From Alphaproteobacteria bacterium (lineage in GTDB: Bacteria; Pseudomonadota; Alphaproteobacteria; Rhizobiales; Rhizobiaceae), in assembly GCA_018823835.1 (NCBI GenBank), contig JAHJHT010000013.1:868001-932000 (forward strand): DNA of 64,000 nucleotides, read 5' to 3'. Positions 1-9,571 of the stretch are shown here, one piece after another (position 1 is the first letter of the stretch; every line of letters starts with the position of its first letter). Made by a program: the position numbers and the translations under genes. The notes beneath the pieces are model-generated. The model did no database searches. It was not told where the DNA came from and was given only the letters and a program-made list of their open reading frames with translations.

Positions 1-1040
1 ACGTGGCCCGGGCAGTTCATCGGCTTCAGCGCGAAGACGCGGTCGTCGTCGGTGTCGTCGCCGGCGACGGTCACCTTGAACATCGCATCGCGGTACCAGC
101 CCCAGTGACCCGAGGTCTCCCACAGTGACTTGTCCAGCACCTGCGGCGCGTTGACCTCCTCGTAGCCCTGCTCGTCGAGGCGGCGGCGCATGTAGTTCAC
201 CAGGCTCTGGAACAGCTTCCAGCCCTTGGCGTGCCAGAACACGACGCCCGGTCCCTCCTCCTGGAAGTGGAACAAGTCCATCTCGCGGCCGAGCTTGCGG
301 TGGTCGCGCTTCTCGGCCTCGGCCAGCATGTGGATGTAGCCGTCAAGCTGCTCCTGGTTGGCCCAGGCAGTGCCGTAGATGCGCGTCAGCATCGGGTTGT
401 TGCTGTCGCCGCGCCAATAGGCGCCGGCCACCTTCATCAGCTTGAAGGCGCTGCCGATCTGGCCGGTGGAAGCCATGTGCGGGCCGCGGCAGAGATCGAA
501 CCAGTCGCCCTGCGCGTAGATCTTGAGGTCCTGGTCTTCCGGAATCGCGTCGATCAGTTCGAGCTTGTAGGCCTCGCCCTTGTCGGCAAACACCTGTTTC
601 GCCTTGTCGCGCGACCAGACTTCCTTGGTGAACGGCTTGTTGCGGCCGATGATCTCGCGCATCTTTTTCTCGATGGCGGGAAAGTCCTCGGGCGTGAAGG
701 GCTCGTTGCGGGCGAAATCGTAGTAGAACCCGTTCTCAATCACCGGTCCGATGGTCACCTGCGTGCCGGGCCACAATTCCTGCACGGCCTCGGCCAGCAC
801 ATGAGCGGTATCGTGGCGGATGAGTTCAAGCGCGCGCGGATCGTCGCGCGTCACGATCTCGATCCGGCCCGAGCGGGCGAGCGGATCGGACAGGTCCTGC
901 AGGACGCCGTCGAGCGCCACGGCAACGGACTTCTTGGCAAGCGACTTGGAGATCGATTCGGCGAGTTCCGCGCCGGTCATCGCGGCGTCGTAGTCGCGCA
1001 CGGAACCATCGGGAAACGTAAGGGAAGCGGTATTTGGCAC
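1..1040 (-). CDS. thrS: Threonine--tRNA ligase, 3' end cut off by window edge
   Basis: Cytoplasmic class II aminoacyl-tRNA synthetase that charges tRNA-Thr and edits Ser-tRNA-Thr. About 346 codons are present: an N-terminal TGS domain, the second editing domain with HDTAH (about residues 72-76) and YDFAR, the LCRGPH segment, and the beginning of the catalytic core ending at MNCPGH at the window edge, which is the class II motif 2 neighbourhood with its zinc-binding Cys. The usual length is about 640-670 aa, so roughly the C-terminal half lies outside. The start is a GTG at 1040 behind the ribosome site GGATAGGAG; translation from it enters the TGS domain at once ([12 protein letters not shown]). 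The assignment is certain; only the exact start is inferred. Confidence 0.96.
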   Translation of the reverse strand, partial: MPNTASLTFPDGSVRDYDAAMTGAELAESISKSLAKKSVAVALDGVLQDLSDPLARSGRIEIVTRDDPRALELIRHDTAHVLAEAVQELWPGTQVTIGPVIENGFYYDFARNEPFTPEDFPAIEKKMREIIGRNKPFTKEVWSRDKAKQVFADKGEAYKLELIDAIPEDQDLKIYAQGDWFDLCRGPHMASTGQIGSAFKLMKVAGAYWRGDSNNPMLTRIYGTAWANQEQLDGYIHMLAEAEKRDHRKLGREMDLFHFQEEGPGVVFWHAKGWKLFQSLVNYMRRRLDEQGYEEVNAPQVLDKSLWETSGHWGWYRDAMFKVTVAGDDTDDDRVFALKPMNCPGH

Positions 1041-1153
1041 TTTCTTTTCTCCTATCCAGTCCCGCAAACGAGCGCGGGTGGTTTTTTGCCGGATGCGTCC
1101 GGCGGCGAGCGGTCTTTTAGGATCTCATTGGCGAGCCGTAAAGATGCGCGGGT

Positions 1154-1516
1154 TCAGTGATGCGCGTGGTTGTTGCCTTTGGCGATGCGCCAGTAACGCC
1201 AAGGTGCAAACCAGCGGTAGCTTTCGTCGAGCGTCTCGGGCACCCGGTCGATGCCGTGCGTGCCCCAGGGGCCGCAGCGCGCCACCCTGAACAGACCCAT
1301 CCAGCCGCCGGCCCAGAATCCGTGCCTGGCAATCGCCTCATAGGCATATTCCGAGCAGGTCGGCAGGTGGCGGCAGGAATTGCCGATGAAGCCTGACAGC
1401 GTCAGCTGATAGAGGCGCACGAACGAGGTGCCAAGGATTCGGCCCGGCGTCTTGCGCCATGGACCGGACCAGTTGCGGGAATATCGCGGTCTTTGTTCCA
1501 GTTTCTGAACGGCCAA
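1154..1516 (-). CDS. yidD: Membrane protein insertion efficiency factor YidD
   Basis: Small protein that assists YidC-dependent insertion of inner-membrane proteins. The family core is plain: LYQLTLSGFIGNSCRH followed by PTCSEYAYEAIARHG and GGWMGLFRVARCGPWG, with the three conserved cysteines. At 120 aa it is longer than E. coli YidD (85 aa) because of an N-terminal basic extension of about 30 residues and a short His-rich C-terminal tail. In many bacteria yidD sits with rpmH-rnpA-yidC; here it lies 12 bp downstream of the IscU/NifU-like gene on the same strand, so the two are probably co-transcribed. Confidence 0.93.
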   Translation of the reverse strand: MAVQKLEQRPRYSRNWSGPWRKTPGRILGTSFVRLYQLTLSGFIGNSCRHLPTCSEYAYEAIARHGFWAGGWMGLFRVARCGPWGTHGIDRVPETLDESYRWFAPWRYWRIAKGNNHAHH

Positions 1517-1528
1517 TCGTCCGGGCAG

Positions 1529-1993
1529 CTAGGCTGCCTCCTCCGCGCGCTTCTTCTCGATCTGGTCGATCGCATCGACGACGGCGTCGAAGGTCAGCAT
1601 GGTCGAGGCGTGGCGCGCCTTGTAGTCGCGCACGGGTTCGAGATACTTCAGGTCTGCGAAGCGGCCTTCCGGCGGCGTGCCGCTTTCCTTCAACATCCTG
1701 CGCATCGTCTCGCGCACCGCGCGAAGTTCTTCCGAGGTCGCGCCAACGACATGTTCGGCCATGATCGAGGACGACGCCTGTCCGAGCGCGCAAGCCTTCA
1801 CGTCGTGGGCGAAATCGGTCACCACGCCATCCTGCATCTTGAGGTCGACCGTCACGGTCGAGCCGCAGAGCTTGGAATGGGCGGTCGCTGTCGCGTCAGG
1901 GTGCTCAAGCCGGCCGATCCGCGCGATATTCCCGGCAAAGCCGAGAATTTTCGCATTGTAGATGTCGTCGATCATGATTTTCCAATCCGCCAC
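1529..1993 (-). CDS. IscU/NifU-like iron-sulfur scaffold protein, third cysteine missing
   Basis: 154-aa protein of the NifU N-terminal/IscU/SufU fold, on which Fe-S clusters are assembled from cysteine-desulfurase sulfur. Two ligand cysteines are visible, Cys43 (KLCGS) and Cys68 (KACALGQASSS), spaced as in SufU. The third cysteine expected near the C-terminus (RxKCATL in SufU) is replaced by His128 in KARHASTML. The first six residues may be extra, since the family usually starts at MIDDIYN (residue 7). It may therefore be a scaffold variant or carrier rather than a canonical scaffold. It is followed by yidD after 12 bp and faces the divergent folE. Confidence 0.85.
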   Translation of the reverse strand: MADWKIMIDDIYNAKILGFAGNIARIGRLEHPDATATAHSKLCGSTVTVDLKMQDGVVTDFAHDVKACALGQASSSIMAEHVVGATSEELRAVRETMRRMLKESGTPPEGRFADLKYLEPVRDYKARHASTMLTFDAVVDAIDQIEKKRAEEAA

Positions 1994-2214
1994 CTGATGA
2001 CGACAATCCGTGCCGCCGGCGCATCTTTCATTCGGGCTATCCGGTCATATATAATGCTTGTGCTCTTTGATCGACAAGGTGGCGGCGACGCCGACGCATC
2101 AGGGACAAGATTTCGCAGCTTCGGGACGGCACGGCGCGAGCCGCATTTTCCCGGCAGGTTGTGAACCGTTCAACTCGTTCCTCCGTATAGAGGGGAACTA
2201 CGGGAGAGACCTCG

Positions 2215-2847
2215 ATGGATGCCGTGATCAAGAAGCTCATGCCGCAGGCTGCCTACATGGACAAGCCCGTCACCGACCGTCCGAGCCAGGCCGAGGTCGA
2301 GGCCGCCGTGCGCGTGATGTTGCGCTGGACCGGCGACAATCCCGACCGGGAGGGTCTCGTCGACACGCCGAAGCGCGTCGCCAAGGCCTATCGGGAGATG
2401 TTCGGCGGCTACGACATGTGCCCGGCCGAGGAGCTTGGCCGGACCTTCGAGGAAGTCGCCGGCTATGACGACCTCGTGATCGTCCGCGACATCACCTTCC
2501 ACTCTCATTGCGAGCACCACATGGTGCCGATCATCGGCAAGGCGCATGTCGGCTACCTGCCGGACGGCAAGGTCGTGGGACTCTCCAAGATTGCCCGCGT
2601 CGTCGACATTTTCGCGCACCGTTTGCAGACGCAGGAGGCGATGACCGCGCAGATCGCGGGCGTCATCCAGGACGTGCTCAACCCGCGCGGCGTCGCGGTG
2701 ATGCTCGAAGCCGAGCACATGTGCATGGCCATGCGTGGCATCCGCAAGCAGGGCTCGACGACCCTGACCTCGACTTTCACCGGCACCTTCAGGGACAACC
2801 CGGAGGAACAGATCCGTTTCGTCACCATGGTGCGCAATGGCCTTTGA
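2215..2847 (+). CDS. folE: GTP cyclohydrolase I
   Basis: Cytoplasmic enzyme that opens GTP to 7,8-dihydroneopterin triphosphate, the first step of folate and (in some bacteria) queuosine synthesis. The 210-aa length and signature regions fit type I Fol[15 protein letters not shown], the zinc and catalytic segment [11 protein letters not shown] with Cys and His ligands, [19 protein letters not shown], and the second cysteine in [10 protein letters not shown] followed by QGSTTLTS. The ATG lies behind GGGAGAG. The gene is divergent from the Fe-S scaffold gene and 51 bp upstream of hisI on the same strand, so the two may share a transcript. Confidence 0.97.
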   Translation: MDAVIKKLMPQAAYMDKPVTDRPSQAEVEAAVRVMLRWTGDNPDREGLVDTPKRVAKAYREMFGGYDMCPAEELGRTFEEVAGYDDLVIVRDITFHSHCEHHMVPIIGKAHVGYLPDGKVVGLSKIARVVDIFAHRLQTQEAMTAQIAGVIQDVLNPRGVAVMLEAEHMCMAMRGIRKQGSTTLTSTFTGTFRDNPEEQIRFVTMVRNGL

Positions 2848-2898
2848 CCCACTTGCCGGCCTTACCGTCTGTCAAATGAACACGGTTCGGGACCGGTC

Positions 2899-3351
2899 AT
2901 GACCGCGTTTGCCCCCCCGTCCGGCGACAAGCACGAGACAGAGGAAGGGTCGGCCTTCGCGCCACGCTTCGATGCGGACGGCCTTGTCACAGCCGTTGTG
3001 ACCGATGCCGCCGACGGCACCCTCCTCATGCTCGCGCACATGAACGCGGATGCGCTGTCCAAAACGCTCGAAACGGGCATCGCGCACTACTGGTCACGCT
3101 CGCGCAAGGCGCTCTGGAAGAAGGGCGAAACGTCCGGCAACCTGCAGCAGGTCGTGGAAATCCGCACCGATTGCGACCAGGACGCCATCCAGCTCAGTGT
3201 GAAAGTCGCAGGCGTCGATGCAACCTGTCACACCGGTCGGCGTTCCTGCTTCTACAGGACGGTTGCGCTGGTGGACGGGAGAGCGGTTCTTGAAGACGAC
3301 GGTAGCAAGCCGCTTTTCGACCCGAGAACGGTATATTCCGGCCGGCCTTGA
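2899..3351 (+). CDS. hisI: Phosphoribosyl-AMP cyclohydrolase
   Basis: Third enzyme of histidine biosynthesis: hydrolyses phosphoribosyl-AMP to ProFAR precursor BBM-II. The 150-aa stand-alone form lacks the HisE pyrophosphohydrolase domain found in enterobacteria. Visible signatures are [40 protein letters not shown], the metal-binding D-C-D-Q-D segment ([13 protein letters not shown]) and the C-terminal [12 protein letters not shown] with two zinc cysteines. The gene follows folE by 51 bp on the same strand. Confidence 0.96.
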   Translation: MTAFAPPSGDKHETEEGSAFAPRFDADGLVTAVVTDAADGTLLMLAHMNADALSKTLETGIAHYWSRSRKALWKKGETSGNLQQVVEIRTDCDQDAIQLSVKVAGVDATCHTGRRSCFYRTVALVDGRAVLEDDGSKPLFDPRTVYSGRP

Positions 3352-3435
3352 ACCAATTTCCAACTTGCCACGACACAGATTCATGATTTCGATACGCCGA
3401 GCCTGTAAATTCGGCTTCAGTTCAAGGAGATCGTG

Positions 3436-4407
3436 ATGCTCGAGTGGGCGTCGTTGCGCAACAGACCGGATGTACGCGAAGCCAACGGGCTTTCGTCATC
3501 GGGCGGCGTCTCCGAGCCCGTACCGGCAAAGAAAACGGGCATTTCGCTGGCTCTTGGTGGTGGTTGTGCCCGTGGCTGGGCGCATATCGGCGTGTTGCGG
3601 GCACTCGACGAGGCCGGCATCCACGTCTCCATGATCGCCGGAACTTCCATTGGCGCACTGGTCGGCGGCTGCTATCTCGCCGGCAAGCTGGACGAGCTCG
3701 AGGAATTTGCCCGCAGCCTGACCAAGCGCCGGATTTTCGGCCTGCTCGACATCAAGATCGGCGGCAGTGGCCTGTTCGGCGGCATGAAGCTCGACGCACG
3801 GCTGCGCGAGCACATGAACGGCATCAAGTTCGAGGACCTGCCAAAACCCTTCGTCTGCGTGGCGTCGGAAATCCGCACCGGCCATGAAATCTGGCTGTCG
3901 AGCGGATCGCTGATCACCGCCATGAGGGCCTCCTACGCGCTGCCGGGCGTCTTCGAACCCGTTACCGCCAATGGCCGCGTTCTGGTAGACGGAGCGCTGG
4001 TCAACCCGGTTCCCGTGTCGGTCTGCCGCGCGCATGAGCAGCCACTGGTCGTCGCAGTCAACCTGCACTACGACCTCTTCGGTCGCGCCGCCGTCATCAA
4101 GCACAGCGCCGGCGAGCTGGTCGCCGAGCCCGACGCGTCGCCCGCCGAGCGCTTCAATGCCGACACGCGGTCGAAAGAATCGCGGATCGGCGTCACCGGC
4201 GTCATGCTCGAGGCCTTCAACATCATCCAGGATCGCATTTCGCGCGCGCGTCTCGCCGGCGATCCGCCGGACATGTCGCTGCAGCCGAAGCTCGGCCATA
4301 TCGGCCTGACCGAATTCTACCGTGCCGACGAGGCCATCCGCCTCGGCTACGAAGCCACGATGGCGCAGATGCGCGATCTCGAGCGGCTGCAGACCGTTCT
4401 CGCCTAG
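3436..4407 (+). CDS. Patatin-like phospholipase (RssA/YchK type)
   Basis: 323-aa serine lipase/esterase of the bacterial patatin family; the physiological substrate is unknown, presumably phospholipid or another acyl ester. The catalytic dyad is intact: oxyanion-hole glycines in LALGGGCARGWAHIGVL, nucleophile Ser in GTSIG, and Asp in VDGALVNPVP. There is no signal peptide, so it is expected in the cytoplasm or at the inner face of the membrane. A GTG at 3433 directly precedes the ATG at 3436; the AAGGAG site is better spaced for the ATG. It ends 6 bp from the convergent recJ stop. Confidence 0.9.
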   Translation: MLEWASLRNRPDVREANGLSSSGGVSEPVPAKKTGISLALGGGCARGWAHIGVLRALDEAGIHVSMIAGTSIGALVGGCYLAGKLDELEEFARSLTKRRIFGLLDIKIGGSGLFGGMKLDARLREHMNGIKFEDLPKPFVCVASEIRTGHEIWLSSGSLITAMRASYALPGVFEPVTANGRVLVDGALVNPVPVSVCRAHEQPLVVAVNLHYDLFGRAAVIKHSAGELVAEPDASPAERFNADTRSKESRIGVTGVMLEAFNIIQDRISRARLAGDPPDMSLQPKLGHIGLTEFYRADEAIRLGYEATMAQMRDLERLQTVLA

Positions 4408-4413
4408 CCGTCG

Positions 4414-6201
4414 TCAGGGCGCCAGCGCGACATCCGTCAGGCGGAATTGAACCCGGCGCGAGCCGTTCCAGTAGTTCCCCGAAAGCGTTCCCGCCACGTG
4501 CACCGTGGCGCCGCGATTCTTGAACAGGAACTCGCCGAGCGGGGTATCGACTGCCCGGAAGGCCATTGCCTGGATGCGGCCGCCGCTCTCCGATCGCAGG
4601 TCGACCCGGATGTGGTTGACGCCGACCGGGCGTGCATCGACGAGCGCATGGCGCGGCAGAACGAATACGGGCGCGACATGGCCTGCGCCGAAGGGGCCGG
4701 CCTTTTCAAGCGTGTCGAGGAGTGCAAGCGTCGCGCCTTCGGCAGCGAGTGCCGCGTCGATCTGCAATGTCGCCTCGTCCTGCAGCCGGAACACGTCGGC
4801 AGCCGCCCGCTCCTCGAAGAAGGAACGCAGGGCGCCGAGTTTTTCGCGCTCGACCGTGATGCCGGCCGCCATGGCGTGGCCGCCGCCCTTGACGATGAGG
4901 CCCTTGTCGGCCGCCTCGCGCACCAGCTTGCCGAGGTCGAAACCCGGCACCGAGCGGCCCGAGCCGGTGCCGACTCCGTTTGCGTTGAAGGCGATGGCAA
5001 AGGCCGGCCGGTGCGCATGATCCTTCAGCCGTGAGGCGAGCAGGCCGACGATGCCCGGATGCCAGTTCGGGCTGGCGGTCAGGATGATGGCCGGCCCCGG
5101 CCCGCCGACGAGTTCCGCATCGGCCTCCGCGCGGGCCTCGGCCAGCATGCCCTGCTCCATCGCCTGGCGTTCCTGGTTCAGCCGGTCGAGCGTTTCGGCA
5201 ATCGTCGTGGCCTCGACGGGATCGTCCGTCGCAAGCAGCCGGCTGCCCAGCGCGGCGTCGCCAATGCGGCCGCCGGCATTGATGCGCGGCCCGATCAGGA
5301 AGGAAAGATGGAAGGTGCCGACGGGCTCGCCGATACGCGCCACGCGTGCCAGCGCGTTCAACCCGGCGTTGTTCTGCTGGCGCGCCGCCAACAGCCCCTT
5401 GACCACGAAGGCGCGATTGACGCCAGTCAGCGAAACGACGTCGCACACGGTTGCCAGCGCCACGAGGTCGAGCATCGACAGGAGGTCTGGCTGCTCGGCA
5501 TCCGGCCGCTCGATGCGCAGCACGCGTGCGGTCTGCACCAGTGCCAGGAAAACCACGCCCGCGGCGCAGAGATGCCCCTGCCCCGACAGGTCATCGTCGC
5601 GGTTCGGGTTGACGACGGCAACGGCCGACGGCAACGGCCCGCCTACCTGGTGGTGGTCGAGCACGACGACATCGGCGCCGGCTTCGCGTGCGGCGTCTAT
5701 CGAAACGGCGCTGTTGGTGCCGCAATCCACCGTCACGATCAGGGACGCTCCGCGCCCGACGAGCTCCCGCATCGCCTCGGGATTGGGTCCATAGCCCTCG
5801 AAAATCCGGTCTGGAATATAGATCTCGGCCTCGACGCCATAATGGGCGAGAAAGCGCTTCATCAGCGCCGAGGATGCCGCGCCGTCGACATCGTAGTCGC
5901 CGAAGATCGCCACTTTCTCCTTGCGCCGCACCGCCTCGGCAAGCCGGTCGGCCGCCTTGTCCATGTCGGTCAGCGAAACCGGGTCCGGCAGCAGGTCCTT
6001 GATCGTCGGGTCGAGGAAGCGATCCGCGTCGTCGGCCGTCACGCCGCGGCCGGCGAGCACCCGGGCGACGATGTCGGGAACGCCATGACCCTGCGCGATG
6101 GCCAGAGCCAGCATCTCCTGGCGCTCGTTCAGGCGGTGCGCCCAGGAATGGCCCGTCGCCGAGCGCTTGACGTCCAGAAAGATGCGTTTTTCGGCCGGCA
6201 T
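4414..6201 (-). CDS. recJ: Single-stranded-DNA-specific 5'-3' exonuclease RecJ
   Basis: DHH-family exonuclease acting in RecF-pathway recombination, mismatch repair and base-excision repair. The 595-aa protein shows the metal-binding motifs in order: GDYDVDGAAS, VDCGTNS, LDHHQVGG (DHH motif), then the DHHA1 domain with GGGHAMAAG and a C-terminal OB-like domain. Length and order match standard RecJ. It is transcribed toward the patatin gene and away from the alaC-hom block, with 59 bp separating its start from the DUF6434 stop. Confidence 0.96.
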   Translation of the reverse strand: MPAEKRIFLDVKRSATGHSWAHRLNERQEMLALAIAQGHGVPDIVARVLAGRGVTADDADRFLDPTIKDLLPDPVSLTDMDKAADRLAEAVRRKEKVAIFGDYDVDGAASSALMKRFLAHYGVEAEIYIPDRIFEGYGPNPEAMRELVGRGASLIVTVDCGTNSAVSIDAAREAGADVVVLDHHQVGGPLPSAVAVVNPNRDDDLSGQGHLCAAGVVFLALVQTARVLRIERPDAEQPDLLSMLDLVALATVCDVVSLTGVNRAFVVKGLLAARQQNNAGLNALARVARIGEPVGTFHLSFLIGPRINAGGRIGDAALGSRLLATDDPVEATTIAETLDRLNQERQAMEQGMLAEARAEADAELVGGPGPAIILTASPNWHPGIVGLLASRLKDHAHRPAFAIAFNANGVGTGSGRSVPGFDLGKLVREAADKGLIVKGGGHAMAAGITVEREKLGALRSFFEERAAADVFRLQDEATLQIDAALAAEGATLALLDTLEKAGPFGAGHVAPVFVLPRHALVDARPVGVNHIRVDLRSESGGRIQAMAFRAVDTPLGEFLFKNRGATVHVAGTLSGNYWNGSRRVQFRLTDVALAP

Positions 6202-6260
6202 CTATGAAGCCATGTCAGTCATGGCACCAAGATAAGGCAACGACCGGCTGTGCCAAGAAC

Positions 6261-6482
6261 TCATGCCTGCGGCCCGACACCCCGGCGCCGAAGCCACTCA
6301 TCCGCCACATCGCCAATCGTCTTGTCGCTGCTGTCCTTCACCCAGGCCATGAAGGCCCGGTCGAACTTGAACGCGTCGCCGCATTCGGCCTTGAGGAAGC
6401 GGCGGACATTCTGGGTATTGCGGTAGGTCCTGGTGACCGGCGTCTGGCGCGAAATCGTGTCAGAATGCCAGTCGAAGCCCAT
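6261..6482 (-). CDS. Small DUF6434 protein
   Basis: 73-aa soluble protein. The pattern FDWHSDTI, TRTYRNTQNVRRFLKAECG and FDRAFMAWVKD resembles the DUF6434 family, small proteins of unknown function sometimes found as domains in SAP-like or DNA-associated proteins. Its start codon overlaps the hom stop in a TGATG arrangement (one shared base), implying translational coupling with homoserine dehydrogenase. That coupling says nothing certain about function. The family assignment is from memory of its sequence pattern. Confidence 0.7.
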   Translation of the reverse strand: MGFDWHSDTISRQTPVTRTYRNTQNVRRFLKAECGDAFKFDRAFMAWVKDSSDKTIGDVADEWLRRRGVGPQA

Positions 6483-7795
6483 CAGCCTGCCCGCTCGATG
6501 CGGATCACCTGCGGCTTGGCGGTCAGGTGGCCGTCCTTGGTGATGCCGTCGGTCGCCTTGCGCACCGCCGCCTCCGTCGTCTCGTGCGTGACGAGGATGA
6601 CCGTCTTCTGGTCGGCGACCTCGCCCTCGGCCGCATGCTGGACGATCGATTCCAGCGAAATGTCGCTGTCGGCCATTCGCTTGGCGATGGCCGCGAAGAC
6701 ACCCAGCCGGTCGTGCACGGTCAGCCGGATGAAATAGCCGCCTGCATGGGTGCGCATGCGCGCCCGCTTGTAGGGTTTCAGTTCCTTCGCCGGGCGGCCG
6801 AAGACGGGTCCGTGCTGGAAGCCGGGACGGCTCTTGGCGATGTCTGCAATGTCCCCGATGACTGCCGAGGCGGTGGCGTTGCCGCCGGCGCCGGGTCCGG
6901 AAAGCAGCAATTCGCCCAGAATGTCGGTCTCGATCGCCACCGCGTTGGTCACGCCGTGCACCTGCGCGATCACCGATGCTGTCGGCACCATCGTCGGATG
7001 GACGCGCTGCTCGATGCCGGTCTCGGTGCGCTGCGCCACGCCAAGCAGCTTGATGCGATAGCCGAGTTCACCCGCCGCCTGGATGTCGGCCTGGCTGATG
7101 TTGGAGATGCCCTCCATGTAGATGTCGTCGGCCGAGATTTTCGTGCCGAAGGCGAGAGCGGTAAGGATCGACAGCTTGTGCGCGGTGTCGTGGCCCTCGA
7201 TGTCGAAGGTGGGGTCGGCCTCGGCATAGCCCAGCCGCTGGGCGTCCTCCAGGCAGGCCTCGAAGGAGATGCCCTCGGCCTCCATGCGGGTCAGGATGTA
7301 GTTGGCGGTGCCGTTGAGGATGCCGAAGACGCGCGACACGGTGTTGCCGGCCATTGCCTCGCGCATCGTCTTGATGACCGGAATGCCGCCGGCGACCGCC
7401 GCCTCGTAGTTGAGCAGGACGCCCTTTTTCTCGGCGATCTCGGCCAGCGCCACGCCATGCCGCGACAGCAGCGCCTTGTTGGCCGTCACGACGTGGCGTC
7501 CCGCTTCCAGCGCGGCCTTCACGCTGGCCCGGGCAACGCCCTCATCGCCACCAATCAACTCTACGAAGACGTCGATATCGGCGGAGCGGGCAAGCTCGAC
7601 CGGATCGTCGAACCACTTTGCGGCGCCGAGATCGATTCCGCGGTCGCGCGTCCGGTCGCGCGCCGAGACGGCCGCAACGACGATCTCGCGGCCGCACTGG
7701 CGCGTCAGTTCGGCAGCCTTTTCAGAAAGTACACGCACCACCGACGCCCCGACGGTGCCCAGTCCTGCCAATCCGATACGCAATGCTTCAGCCAT
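6482..7795 (-). CDS. hom: Homoserine dehydrogenase
   Basis: Reduces aspartate semialdehyde to homoserine, the branch point to threonine, methionine and isoleucine. The 437-aa protein begins with the Rossmann motif GLAGLGTVGASVV, continues with the catalytic domain (NYEAAVAGGIPVIKTM, GILNGTANYILTRME, DPTFDIEGHDTAHKL) and ends with an ACT regulatory domain (YFIRLTVHDRLGVFA), so feedback inhibition by threonine is expected. It is a monofunctional enzyme without aspartokinase. It lies 45 bp downstream of alaC and overlaps the DUF6434 gene by one base, giving a probable alaC-hom-DUF6434 operon. Confidence 0.97.
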   Translation of the reverse strand: MAEALRIGLAGLGTVGASVVRVLSEKAAELTRQCGREIVVAAVSARDRTRDRGIDLGAAKWFDDPVELARSADIDVFVELIGGDEGVARASVKAALEAGRHVVTANKALLSRHGVALAEIAEKKGVLLNYEAAVAGGIPVIKTMREAMAGNTVSRVFGILNGTANYILTRMEAEGISFEACLEDAQRLGYAEADPTFDIEGHDTAHKLSILTALAFGTKISADDIYMEGISNISQADIQAAGELGYRIKLLGVAQRTETGIEQRVHPTMVPTASVIAQVHGVTNAVAIETDILGELLLSGPGAGGNATASAVIGDIADIAKSRPGFQHGPVFGRPAKELKPYKRARMRTHAGGYFIRLTVHDRLGVFAAIAKRMADSDISLESIVQHAAEGEVADQKTVILVTHETTEAAVRKATDGITKDGHLTAKPQVIRIERAG

Positions 7796-7840
7796 ATGCG
7801 GCGACGTCCCTCATTCTATGCTGTGCGAAAAGTGTCCCGG

Positions 7841-9058
7841 TCAGGACCTGGCGACCAGCGGCACAACGTTGTTGGGCTGCTTGGCCGAAGTGGCGAGGAA
7901 GCGCTTGATGTTGCGTGCCGCCTGCCGGATGCGGTGCTCGTTCTCGACCAGCGCGATGCGCACGTGATCGTCGCCGTGCTCGCCAAAGCCGACGCCCGGC
8001 GCCACCGCAACGTCGGCATGCTCGATCAGCAGTTTCGAGAACTCGAGCGAGCCGAGATGGCGGAACGCCTCCGGTATCGGTGCCCAGGCAAACATCGAGG
8101 CTGCCGGCGCGGGAATCGTCCAGCCGGCGCGGCCGAAGGCGTCGACCATGACGTCGCGCCGCTTGCGATAGATCTCGCGCACTTCCGCGATGTCGGCGCC
8201 GTCGCCGTTCAGCGCTGCGGCGGCCGCCACCTGGATCGGCGTGAAGGCGCCGTAGTCGAGATAGGATTTCACCCGCGTCAGCGCCGAGATCAGCCTTTCG
8301 TTGCCGACCGCGAAGCCCATGCGCCAGCCCGGCATCGAAAAGGTCTTCGACATGGAGGTGAACTCGACCGCGATGTCGATGGCGCCCGGCACCTGCAGCA
8401 CCGATGGCGGCGGCGAGCCGTCGAAATAGATCTCCGAATAGGCGAGGTCCGACAGCAGGATGATGTCGTTCTTCTTGGCGAAGGCGACCACGTCCTTGTA
8501 GAAATCGAGCGACGCGACATGCGCCGTCGGGTTCGACGGATAGTTGAGGATCAACGCGAGCGGCTTCGGGATCGAATGCTTGACGCCGCGTTCCAGCGCC
8601 GGGATGAAGCTGTCGTCCGGCTCGGCCTGAAGCGAGCGGATGACGCCGCCCGACATGATGAAGCCGAAGGCGTGGATCGGATAGGTCGGGTTCGGGCACA
8701 GGATCACGTCGCCAGGCGCGGTGATCGCCTGGGCCATGTTTGCGAAGCCTTCTTTGGAACCGAGTGTGGCGACGATCTGCGTGTCGGCATTGAGCTTCAC
8801 GCCAAAACGGCGGGCGTAATACGCCGCCTGGGCCCGTCGCAGGCCCGGAATGCCGCGCGAGGAGGAATAGCGGTGGGTGCGCGGGTCGCGCACGACCTCG
8901 CACAGCTTGTCGACGATCGCCTTGGGCGTCGGCAGGTCCGGATTGCCCATGCCAAGATCAATGATGTCGGCGCCCTTGGAACGGGCGCTGGCCTTCAGCC
9001 GGTTGACCTGCTCGAACACGTAGGGCGGCAGGCGACGGACCTTGTGAAACTCTTCCAT
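7841..9058 (-). CDS. alaC: PLP-dependent aminotransferase, AlaC-like
   Basis: Class I/II aminotransferase of 405 aa. The sequence closely follows E. coli AlaC (glutamate-pyruvate aminotransferase): RLPPYVF near the N-terminus, IIDLGMGNPDLPTP, YSSSRGIPGLRRA, NYPSNPTAH, and the PLP-binding lysine in TSMSKTFSMPGWRMGF. Annotation pipelines often label rhizobial members as LL-diaminopimelate or aspartate aminotransferase; the position beside hom would also suit a role in aspartate-family metabolism. Substrate is therefore inferred. It heads the block alaC-hom-DUF6434. Confidence 0.88.
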   Translation of the reverse strand: MEEFHKVRRLPPYVFEQVNRLKASARSKGADIIDLGMGNPDLPTPKAIVDKLCEVVRDPRTHRYSSSRGIPGLRRAQAAYYARRFGVKLNADTQIVATLGSKEGFANMAQAITAPGDVILCPNPTYPIHAFGFIMSGGVIRSLQAEPDDSFIPALERGVKHSIPKPLALILNYPSNPTAHVASLDFYKDVVAFAKKNDIILLSDLAYSEIYFDGSPPPSVLQVPGAIDIAVEFTSMSKTFSMPGWRMGFAVGNERLISALTRVKSYLDYGAFTPIQVAAAAALNGDGADIAEVREIYRKRRDVMVDAFGRAGWTIPAPAASMFAWAPIPEAFRHLGSLEFSKLLIEHADVAVAPGVGFGEHGDDHVRIALVENEHRIRQAARNIKRFLATSAKQPNNVVPLVARS

Positions 9059-9129
9059 GGCAAATCCAGGCGCTTGGAGGAATGCTGCTGCGCCGCGATA
9101 TATACCGGTTTGCCGGTAGGGTCGAGGCG

Positions 9130-9483
9130 TCAGTTCTGTTCGATAAGCCTGAGTGTTTCGGCCTGCTCATCCTCGAGCAGCTTCAGGCGCCTGCGGCGTT
9201 CTTCAGGCGTCTCGGGTGTCACCTTGCCGGACTGCGCCTGCTGGGCGCGCCGCAGCGACGAGAGCTTGGCCTGCGTCTCTTCCTCGGTCAGCTGCGGTGC
9301 CGCGGCCTGCGGGGGGATGTTGAGGTTCGGAAACGTGCCGGTGTTCGCCGCGCCGCTGGCGAGGCTCATCGAGGCATTGTCCTCGGGCGGCGTTCCACAG
9401 CCGCCGAGGGCAAGTGCTGCCACCAGCGCCAATGCCGATGCGCCCAGCGGCGCCGATAAGAACCTGCAATGTCTGTGTGCCAT
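9130..9483 (-). CDS. Small lipoprotein of unknown function
   Basis: 117 aa with a lipoprotein signal: a basic start, hydrophobic ASALALVAALA and lipobox LGGC, so it is probably lipid-anchored in the periplasm. The mature part is Pro/Ala-rich and then charged and helical (EEETQAKLSSLRRAQQAQSG, PEERRRRLKLLEDEQAETL), suggesting a coiled helix. No family recognised. It is 71 bp upstream of alaC on the same strand and divergent from phaC. Confidence 0.75.
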   Translation of the reverse strand: MAHRHCRFLSAPLGASALALVAALALGGCGTPPEDNASMSLASGAANTGTFPNLNIPPQAAAPQLTEEETQAKLSSLRRAQQAQSGKVTPETPEERRRRLKLLEDEQAETLRLIEQN

Positions 9484-9571
9484 GACTTTACCTGCCCGCC
9501 CGGATTAGACCGCATTGGACGTGCCATGATAATATGTCAAGACAAGGCCCCAAGGAGGACCAGACCTTACC

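Noticed and set aside
6527..9508. 993-codon open frame on the plus strand across hom and alaC
   Set aside because: Antisense to two recognised enzymes and spans their intergenic gap; composition (His/Arg/Asp/Gly-rich) is that of a shadow.
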